Below are positions 51,092 to 56,632 of a stretch of DNA of 56,632 nucleotides, piece after piece (the first letter of the stretch is position 1; every line of letters begins with the position of its first letter). Under the pieces are notes generated by a model. It searched no databases. It was not told where the DNA came from and saw only the letters and a list, made by a program, of their open reading frames with translations. The stretch is from Xanthobacteraceae bacterium (lineage in GTDB: Bacteria; Pseudomonadota; Alphaproteobacteria; Rhizobiales; Xanthobacteraceae): NCBI GenBank assembly GCA_019746355.1, contig JAIESC010000147.1:1-56632 (forward strand), written 5' to 3'. The translations under genes were made by a program, and so were the position numbers.

Positions 51092-52288
51092 ATGTACCGC
51101 GCCACCAAGGACATCATTCTGCCGACCACGATCACCGGCTCGCTGCCGCGGCCGAGCTGGTACACCGAAAACCTCGGCACGCGGCATTTTCTCGAAGCGA
51201 TGGTGACGCGCAGGTTCCGCGAGCAGTACGAGGACGCGCTCGCCTGCTACATCCGCGACCAGGAGATCGCCGGCCTCGATATCCTCACCGACGGCGACTG
51301 CCGTTTCGACGACGACGTCGGCGGCCAGAGCTGGACCGCCTATCCGCCGATGCACATGGCGGGGTTCGCGCACGAGAACCCGCGCCCGACGCCGGCCGGC
51401 CGCGGCGGCATCGCGTTCCCGCGCGGGCATATCCTGCACGACTATCTGGAGTCGCGGGTGATGCCGGTGGTGGTCGGGCCGATCGGTCGCGGCGACCTGC
51501 AATACACCGAGATGTGGAAGGCGGCGCAGCGCTTCACCAGGAAGCCGGTGAAATGGGGCGCAGTGTCGGCCGAGATCGTCGCCTTCGCGGTCCAGGACCG
51601 GCACTACAAGAGCCCGGTCGATCGCATGTTCGCGATCGCCGACGCCTTCAACGAGGAATACCACGAGCTGGCCGACGCCGGTTGCCCGGTGATCCAGATC
51701 GAGGAGCCGCAGATGCATCTCCTGGCGGCGCGCGGCGTCACCGATCCGGTGATCAATCCCAAGCTGATGGTCGAGATATTCAACCGGACCGTGAAGGGCC
51801 TGCGCGCCAAGACCGAGGTCTGGGCGCATTCCTGCTGGGGCAATCCTTCCCAGCAGCGCATGTTTGCATCGGTGCAGAGCTACAAGGCGTCGCTCGAGCT
51901 GTACAATCAGGTCGACGCCGACGTGGTCACCTTCGAGTCGTCGAGCTCGGGCGGCATCGATCTCGAAGCCATCGGCAAAAGCATCACCGGCAAGAAGGTC
52001 TCGATCGGCGTGATCGACCATCACACGCTGCAGGTCGAGCAGCCTTCCCAGGTCGCCGACCAGATCCGCGCCGCGCTCAAGCACATCCCGGCGGACCGGC
52101 TGGTCGTCTCCACCGACTGCGGCATGGGCCGCGAGGGCATGAGCCGGCGGCACGCCGCCTACAAGACCGTCTCGCTGGTGCTCGGCACCAACATGGTGCG
52201 CAAGGAGATCGGTGCGCCGGAGGCCCAGGTGCTGGCGGCCGACGAGCGCTACTCGCTGGTGCAGAAGATCAAGGACGGCGTGGCGTAG
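51092..52288 (+). CDS. Short MetE-like (cobalamin-independent methionine synthase II) protein
   Basis: The ATG at 51092 after GGAGGAG gives 398 residues; the open frame upstream is repeat sequence. Like the protein at 43700 it is only the catalytic half of MetE: PTTITGSLPRPSWY at the start, zinc ligands in VWAHSCWG (His-x-Cys) and STDCGMG, and the metal-supporting glutamate in IQIEEPQMHL. The two short MetE-like proteins differ clearly, so they probably use different substrates. It heads the + strand block with a flavin monooxygenase and amidohydrolase. Acceptor and donor are unknown. Confidence 0.88.
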   Translation: MYRATKDIILPTTITGSLPRPSWYTENLGTRHFLEAMVTRRFREQYEDALACYIRDQEIAGLDILTDGDCRFDDDVGGQSWTAYPPMHMAGFAHENPRPTPAGRGGIAFPRGHILHDYLESRVMPVVVGPIGRGDLQYTEMWKAAQRFTRKPVKWGAVSAEIVAFAVQDRHYKSPVDRMFAIADAFNEEYHELADAGCPVIQIEEPQMHLLAARGVTDPVINPKLMVEIFNRTVKGLRAKTEVWAHSCWGNPSQQRMFASVQSYKASLELYNQVDADVVTFESSSSGGIDLEAIGKSITGKKVSIGVIDHHTLQVEQPSQVADQIRAALKHIPADRLVVSTDCGMGREGMSRRHAAYKTVSLVLGTNMVRKEIGAPEAQVLAADERYSLVQKIKDGVA

Positions 52289-52323
52289 CGTCGTGGCTCA
52301 GGTTGCAAGATGGCTCGATCCAT

Positions 52324-52395
52324 ATGGCTGAACTGCATTGGTATGAGGCTGCCGGAATCGGACGCAAGGAATTCAAGATCAAGCATCTACTTTGA
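52324..52395 (+). pseudogene. Possible gene remnant or 23-residue ORF (HWYEAAGIGRKEF)
   Basis: A short frame MAELHWYEAAGIGRKEFKIK ends 12 bases before the next small gene. The composition looks like the C-terminal end of a real protein rather than noise, and the frame is open for about 11 codons upstream (a TTG at 52303 could also start it). It may be a degraded gene or a micro-ORF co-transcribed with the next one. Weak support. Confidence 0.3.
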
Positions 52396-52407
52396 AGCAC
52401 AGTGGTC

Positions 52408-52638
52408 ATGGCTAAGACGCAAGCAAAACAACTCGTGGTGTGCATCAACAACGAGGACTATCCAGCCTCGCTGGAGAAGCGAAAGATTTATGTGACGCTG
52501 CGCGATCCAGCGGCCGAGAAAAAGGGCTTGCTTCGGATCGTCGATGAATCGGGCGATGATTACCTCTATCCGAAGAGTTTCTTTCGCCCGATTGCGTTGC
52601 CCTCGGCCGTTAAGAAGGCCGTTCTCGCGGCCGCTTAG
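52408..52638 (+). CDS. Small conserved-looking hypothetical protein, 76 residues
   Basis: The ATG at 52408 gives MAKTQAKQLVVCINNEDYPA, continuing SLEKRKIYVTLRDPAAEKKG and LRIVDESGDDYLYPKSFF. The IN-N-DY-ASLE-RK-Y pattern followed by VDESGDDYLYP is one I associate with small stand-alone bacterial proteins of unknown role, sometimes with toxin-antitoxin-like neighbours. It has no signal peptide or membrane segment. It follows directly after the HWYEAAGIG fragment, which may be its former or tiny partner. Confidence 0.65.
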   Translation: MAKTQAKQLVVCINNEDYPASLEKRKIYVTLRDPAAEKKGLLRIVDESGDDYLYPKSFFRPIALPSAVKKAVLAAA

Positions 52639-52653
52639 GACGCTCGATAGCGG

Positions 52654-52815
52654 CTAGCCGAGGAACGGCGAGCCGTCCCCGTTCAGGTAGCTGCCGATCG
52701 CCCCGGCGACGACGATGGCGATCGCCGCCATTCCGATGATCGAGACGATCCAGAGGACGGGATGGATCTTCGGATTGCCGGCATGCCAGTCGTCGGCCTG
52801 AGCACCAAGTCCCAT
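52654..52815 (-). CDS. Small single-pass membrane protein, 53 residues
   Basis: An ATG at 52815 preceded by GGGAGA opens a 53-residue protein, MGLGAQADDWHAGNPKIHPV then a single hydrophobic helix (LWIVSIIGMAAIAIVVAGAI) and a short tail GSYLNGDGSPFLG. The polar, tryptophan-containing N-terminus and the helix give it a clear one-pass topology. It lies between two + strand genes on the opposite strand. The function is unknown; the ribosome site and composition support a genuine gene. Confidence 0.65.
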   Translation of the reverse strand: MGLGAQADDWHAGNPKIHPVLWIVSIIGMAAIAIVVAGAIGSYLNGDGSPFLG

Positions 52816-52915
52816 GAGAATCTCCCGCGTTTGGCGAGATAACCACCGCCGCGCCGGGCCGGTTCCACGACGGGACCGGCTGACCGCATCCGAGCGATTG
52901 CGCTAAGCTCCCGCC

Positions 52916-54265
52916 ATGAACCTGCACTCCCTGCTGCTGGAACGCGACGCCGCCGGTCGCCCCGTCACCGTTGGCCTGATCGGCGCGGGAAAATTCGGAA
53001 CCATGTTCCTGTCGCAGGCCCGACTCACGCGGGGCCTGCACGTGGTCGCTGTCGCCGATCTCAACGTCGATCGCGCAAAGAGCCAGCTTGCGACCGCCGG
53101 CTGGCCCGCCGCGCAATTCGCCGCGGCGTCGCTCGACGATGCGTTGAAGAAGCGCGGCACCCATGTCATTGCGGACGCCGAGTCCGTCATCAGGCATCCC
53201 GGCATCGAGGTGATCGTCGAAGCCACCGGCATCCCCGAGGCCGGCATCGTGCATGCGCTGAAAACCATCGAGCACGGCAAGCACATCGTCATGGTCAACG
53301 TCGAGGCCGACGCGGTCGCGGGGCCGCTGCTCGCGCGCAAGGCCAGGGCCGCGGGCGTGGTCTACAGCCTCGCCTGGGGCGATCAGCCGGCGCTGATCTG
53401 CGAGCACGTCGACTGGGCGCGCGCCGCGGGCTTCAAGGTGGTCGCGGCCGGCAAGGGCACCCGCTACGAGCCGCACTACCACCGCTCCAATCCCGACAAT
53501 GTCTGGGACATTCTCGACAAGTACCTGAACATCACCGATCGCAAGTCGATCAATCCGAAGATGTTCAATTCGTTCGTCGACGGCACCAAATCGGGCATCG
53601 AGATGACCGCGGTGTGCAACGCCACGGGTCTCGTGCCGCAGAGCGAGGGTTTGGCCTTTCCGCCGGCTACCCGCTTCGAGCTTGCCGAGGTGTGCAAGCC
53701 GAAAAGCGCGGGCGGCACGCTGGAGAAGGAGGGCGTCACCGAAGTGACGTCCTCGGTCTATCGCGACGGCCGCGACGTTCCGCATCATCTCGCGCTCGGC
53801 ACTTACGTGGTGATCGAAGGCGAGACCGACTATGCGCGGCAATGCTTCAAGGAATACGCGATGCTGCCGGACAAATCCGGCCGCTACGCCGCACTCTACC
53901 GGCCGATCCACATGATCGGGCTCGAGCTTGGCATCTCGGTCGCGAGCGCCGCGCTCCGGAACGAGCCAACCGGCGCGCCGACCGGCTTCCGCTCCGATGT
54001 CGTGGCGACCGCCAAGCGTGACCTCAAGGCCGGCGAGATGCTCGACGGCGAGGGCGGGTTCTGCGTCTGGGGCAAGCAGACGCCTGCGGACGTTTCGCTG
54101 CAGCAGGGCCATTTCCCGCTGGGCCTGGCGCAGAACGTCCGGCTCAAGCGCGACATAAGGGCGGGCGAGCGGCTGAAATGGTCGGACGTGGGCTATGATC
54201 CGAACGACACGGCCGTCCGCGTCCGCCGCGAGATGGAAGCCGCGTTCGCAAGGCCGAACGCGTAG
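52916..54265 (+). CDS. NAD(P)-dependent oxidoreductase with C-terminal SAF domain
   Basis: The 449-residue protein has a Rossmann domain (TVGLIGAGKFGTMFL, then VVAVADLNVDRAK and EVIVEATGIPEAG), a middle homoserine-dehydrogenase-like catalytic region (GTRYEPHYHRSNPDNVW, NATGLVPQSEGLAFPP), and a C-terminal SAF-type segment (ATAKRDLKAGEMLDGEGGFCV and LKRDIRAGERLKWSDV). The same architecture is seen in uncharacterised dehydrogenases of branched polyols and sugar acids. It precedes the RutA-like monooxygenase by 120 bp on the same strand and may work in the same pathway. Confidence 0.87.
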   Translation: MNLHSLLLERDAAGRPVTVGLIGAGKFGTMFLSQARLTRGLHVVAVADLNVDRAKSQLATAGWPAAQFAAASLDDALKKRGTHVIADAESVIRHPGIEVIVEATGIPEAGIVHALKTIEHGKHIVMVNVEADAVAGPLLARKARAAGVVYSLAWGDQPALICEHVDWARAAGFKVVAAGKGTRYEPHYHRSNPDNVWDILDKYLNITDRKSINPKMFNSFVDGTKSGIEMTAVCNATGLVPQSEGLAFPPATRFELAEVCKPKSAGGTLEKEGVTEVTSSVYRDGRDVPHHLALGTYVVIEGETDYARQCFKEYAMLPDKSGRYAALYRPIHMIGLELGISVASAALRNEPTGAPTGFRSDVVATAKRDLKAGEMLDGEGGFCVWGKQTPADVSLQQGHFPLGLAQNVRLKRDIRAGERLKWSDVGYDPNDTAVRVRREMEAAFARPNA

Positions 54266-54271
54266 CTGGCG

Positions 54272-54303
54272 GTCCCGGGTCTCGCTGCGCCGCGCCCGGG
54301 CCA
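54272..54303. repeat. Short GC-rich hairpin, possible degraded palindromic repeat
   Basis: GTCCCGGGTCTCGC and the following GCGCCGCGCCCGGGCCAC pair imperfectly. It resembles a collapsed copy of the GTGTCCCGG-type repeat between two co-oriented genes. Weak. Confidence 0.35.
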
Positions 54304-54385
54304 CGCGCGGCTGGTCTGCAGAATTGCGATGGAGAGACTAAGCCAGCCTGCTATCCTCCCCCAACACTCTCCGGAGGAACCAGCC

Positions 54386-55528
54386 TTGCTCGACCGCCCC
54401 GCCTCGTCGCAGCGCGCGCGTCTCGACATGCACAATGCGAACGCGCTCAAGCTCGGCCTGTTCGGCGTCAACTGCTCCTCCGGCCGCGCGCCGACCAAGG
54501 TGCCGGAGCGCTGGTCGGCGAGCTGGGAGGACTGCCTTGCGCTGGCGCAGATGGCCGACGAGGCCGGCATGGATTTCATCCTGCCGATCGGCCGCTGGAA
54601 GGGCTACGGCGGCGAGACCGACATGCATGGCGTGTCGCTCGAAACCATCACCTGGGCGACCGGGCTTCTGGCCCACACCGAGCGCATCACCGTGTTCGGC
54701 ACGGTGCACGCGCCGCTGTTCCACCCGATCATCGCCGCCAAGCAGTGCGTCACCGCCGATCACGTCGGCGAGGGCCGCTTCGGGCTGAACATCGTCGCCG
54801 GCTGGAACGAGGGCGAGTTCGAGATGTTCGGCGTCACCCAGCGCGAGCATGAAGACAAGTACGCCTATGCGCAGGACTGGATCAACGCGATCAAGAAGGC
54901 CTGGGGCCCGGAGGAAGACTTCGACTTCGACGGCGCGCACATCAAGCTGAAAAAGGTCCGCGCCAAGCCCAAGCCCTTTGGCGGCACGCGGCCGTTGATC
55001 ATGAACGCGGGCTCGTCGGGGCCGGGCCAGGCCTTCGCGATGCGCAATTGCGACGCCTACTTCACCGCCACCTCGGAGTCGCGCAAGGGCGGCGTCGAGG
55101 TGATGAAGAAGATGGTCGAAGGCATCAAGGGCGAGGCGGCGGCGCTCGGCCGCGAGATCGAGGTCTTTACCGTCGGCCAGGTGATCTGCCGGCCGACGCA
55201 GAAGGAGGCCGAGGACTATTACCGCTATGCCATCATCGAGCAGGCCGACTGGGGCACGGTCGACGGCATGCTGTCGATCAAGAACATCACGCCGCAGACG
55301 GTCGGCGAGGCGGAGTACAAGAAGAAGCGCGAATATTTCGCCTCACGCGCGATCGGCGGCTATCCGTTCGTAGGCTCCGCCGATCACGTCGCCGAGGAAC
55401 TGGCGTATCTGAGCCGCGGCGGCATCCGCGGCATTGCTTTCTCGATGATCAACTATCTCGACGAGCTGCCGTTCTTCCGCGACGAGGTGCTGCCGCGCCT
55501 CGCGAGGCTGGGCGTGCGGCAAGGCTGA
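54386..55528 (+). CDS. LLM-class flavin-dependent monooxygenase, RutA-like
   Basis: A TTG at 54386 follows the strong site GGAGGAAC and gives 380 residues; a start at 54329 lacks any site. The luciferase-like barrel has GMDFILPIGRWKGYGGETD, AAKQCVTADHVGEGRFGLNI and VAGWNEGEFEMFG, which parallel RutA pyrimidine monooxygenase more than other family members. These enzymes use FMNH2 and O2 to cleave C-N or C-S bonds. No flavin reductase gene is nearby. An amidohydrolase gene follows 55 bp downstream. Confidence 0.9.
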   Translation: MLDRPASSQRARLDMHNANALKLGLFGVNCSSGRAPTKVPERWSASWEDCLALAQMADEAGMDFILPIGRWKGYGGETDMHGVSLETITWATGLLAHTERITVFGTVHAPLFHPIIAAKQCVTADHVGEGRFGLNIVAGWNEGEFEMFGVTQREHEDKYAYAQDWINAIKKAWGPEEDFDFDGAHIKLKKVRAKPKPFGGTRPLIMNAGSSGPGQAFAMRNCDAYFTATSESRKGGVEVMKKMVEGIKGEAAALGREIEVFTVGQVICRPTQKEAEDYYRYAIIEQADWGTVDGMLSIKNITPQTVGEAEYKKKREYFASRAIGGYPFVGSADHVAEELAYLSRGGIRGIAFSMINYLDELPFFRDEVLPRLARLGVRQG

Positions 55529-55583
55529 ATTCGACTGACGTTTTGGCGGGGCGGCACTTTCAACGACAAGCTGGACTGATTGC

Positions 55584-56546
55584 ATGATCCTTGACTGGCA
55601 TTCCCATATCTACACGCCCGAAGAAGCGGCCGACGACCTGCGCACCTGGGACGGCAACACCGGTCCCTCGTGGGGCGAGCGCGGCTGCCCGATGGTGCTG
55701 GAGAACTTCGTCCGCGCGCACAAGGAGAACAACATCGACATCAGCGTGGTCAGCAACGCCGCGCACTATCTCAAGGGCAAGCGCGACAACGAGGAGCTGA
55801 AGTCGGTGCAGGCATGGACCGACTATGCCGCCAAGGTGCAGCAGGACCACAAGGGCATGCTCTATTCGTTCGCGACGATCCTGCCGTGCCGGGGGCCGGC
55901 CTTCATCAAGGAGACCGAGCGCGCGATCAGGCAATGCGGCCTCAAGGGCGTCTTCATCCACTCGAGCCACAAGGGCCAGTATCCGGACGACGACGAGGCG
56001 CGGCCGTTCTGGGAGCTGGTGCAGGACCTCGACGTGCCGGTGATGATCCATCCGCCGCATCTCGGCTTCGGCGAGGAGCGGATGAAGGAGTACCGGCTCG
56101 CCTCCAGCATCGGCCGGCCGTTCGATCTCTGCCTCGCGCTCGGCCGCATGATCGTGCGCGGCGTGCTCGAAGACTTTCCGAAGCTGAAGATCGTCGCCTC
56201 GCATGGCGGCGGCGGCATCTGCGAGACCATCAGCCGGATGGACTATGCCTACGAGCTGCAGGACGAGGCGTTCTTCCTCGGTCCGTACAAGCCGATGAAG
56301 ATCAGGAAGAAGCCCAGCGAATACATGAAGATGATGTACATGGACACGGTCTGCTACAACGTGCCGGCGGTGAAGATGGTGCTGGAATGGCTCGGTCCCG
56401 ACCACGTGCTCTACGGCTCCGACGCGCCGCCGCTCACCTCGCTCAAGCCGCGTGCGATCAAGCTGGTGCAGGACCTGAACATCCCGGCCGCCGACAAGGA
56501 GAAGATCTTCTGGGGCAACGCGCGGCGGCTGTTGAAGCTGAACTGA
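55584..56546 (+). CDS. Amidohydrolase-family (ACMSD-like) protein
   Basis: The 320-residue TIM-barrel protein starts MILDWHSHIYTPEEA, with the His-x-His metal pair at 6-8, then MIHPPHLGFGEERM, the second His site VASHGGGG and the C-terminal YGSDAPPLTSLKP with the catalytic aspartate. It is related in layout to the amidohydrolase at 6156 but the two are clearly different. It follows the RutA-like monooxygenase and could hydrolyse or decarboxylate its product. The gene is complete, ending 86 bp before the window edge. Confidence 0.88.
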   Translation: MILDWHSHIYTPEEAADDLRTWDGNTGPSWGERGCPMVLENFVRAHKENNIDISVVSNAAHYLKGKRDNEELKSVQAWTDYAAKVQQDHKGMLYSFATILPCRGPAFIKETERAIRQCGLKGVFIHSSHKGQYPDDDEARPFWELVQDLDVPVMIHPPHLGFGEERMKEYRLASSIGRPFDLCLALGRMIVRGVLEDFPKLKIVASHGGGGICETISRMDYAYELQDEAFFLGPYKPMKIRKKPSEYMKMMYMDTVCYNVPAVKMVLEWLGPDHVLYGSDAPPLTSLKPRAIKLVQDLNIPAADKEKIFWGNARRLLKLN

Positions 56547-56585
56547 TGGCACTGCCTGTTCTCGCAGCTCGGGTACACTATCTCC

Positions 56586-56632
56586 GTCACCCTGAGGTGC
56601 GAGCGCAGCGAGCCTCGAAGGGCGACGGCCCG
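56586..56632. repeat. Start of a GTCACCCTGAGGTGCGAGC-type repeat, cut by the window edge
   Basis: The sequence CACCCTGAGGTGCGAGC followed by GCAGCGAGCCTCGAAGG contains internal inverted pieces (GCTCGC-like) and resembles a GC-rich intergenic repeat seen in many Bradyrhizobium-type genomes. Only its first 47 bases are present, so its partner arm cannot be checked. Confidence 0.45.

Noticed and set aside
1..56632. CRISPR array, prophage, integron or insertion sequence
   Set aside because: No regularly spaced direct repeats, integrase, transposase or structural phage genes were seen; the repeats found are single palindromic copies.

Overview
The window reads as chromosome of a GC-rich alphaproteobacterium, most likely order Hyphomicrobiales (Bradyrhizobium/Rhodopseudomonas/Xanthobacteraceae-like). 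The pointers are dispersed GTCATTCCGG...CCGGAATGAC palindromes between genes, an Omp25/RopB-style outer-membrane protein, many Bug-type (tripartite tricarboxylate) solute receptors, and several two- or one-subunit molybdenum hydroxylases. No tRNA, rRNA, CRISPR array, transposase or phage gene was found. The content is catabolic: uptake receptors plus oxidoreductases and hydrolases for organic acids and aromatics.

Layout. 1-587: no protein gene, but a densely structured element (about 130-390, core 213-365) behind a promoter-like sequence, probably a non-coding RNA or a folded repeat. 588-8227: an orphan molybdopterin subunit (-), divergent from a five-gene run (+): Gfo/Idh/MocA dehydrogenase, Rieske dioxygenase alpha and beta, amidohydrolase, Ldh-family dehydrogenase; this looks like an aromatic dihydroxylation module. 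8391-14036 (-): CoA-transferase A and B, two Gfo/Idh/MocA dehydrogenases, a CxxCH heme protein and a Bug receptor in one direction; a MetF-like gene runs divergently. 15203-19102 (-): CobW-type GTPase, 2Fe-2S subunit and Tat-exported molybdenum subunit (IorAB-like). 19248-21831 (+): CheW and a chemoreceptor. 21917-26332 (-): an LVIVD-repeat protein with a histone-like tail, a NitT/TauT-type binding protein, a Bug receptor and an ABC ATPase.

26506-41653: HD-domain protein, M19 dipeptidase, a cytochrome P450 followed by three Bug receptors, LemA plus DUF2207 pair, acetamidase/formamidase, LigI-like amidohydrolase with two Bug receptors, an outer-membrane beta-barrel and an enoyl-CoA hydratase. 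41697-43533 (-): SoxC-type sulfite dehydrogenase with a mono-heme cytochrome. 43700-44836: short MetE-like enzyme. 44980-48465 (-): two alkaline phosphatases (PhoA-like and PhoD-like), each preceded by Pho-box-like sequence. 48628-50754 (-): small secreted protein and two ABC permeases. 51092-56546 (+): second short MetE-like enzyme, small proteins, an NAD/SAF-domain oxidoreductase, a RutA-like flavin monooxygenase and another amidohydrolase.

The seven Bug receptors lack any TctA/TctB membrane partner here, and the NitT/TauT-type ABC transporter is split into an ATPase/binding-protein block and a permease block about 24 kb apart. The most unusual observations are the multi-branched structured element at 213-365, a palindromic repeat sitting inside the 5' end of a Bug receptor gene, a P450 whose I-helix lacks the acid-alcohol pair, a basic histone-like tail on a beta-propeller protein, and a hairpin that buries the ribosome binding site of an alkaline phosphatase.
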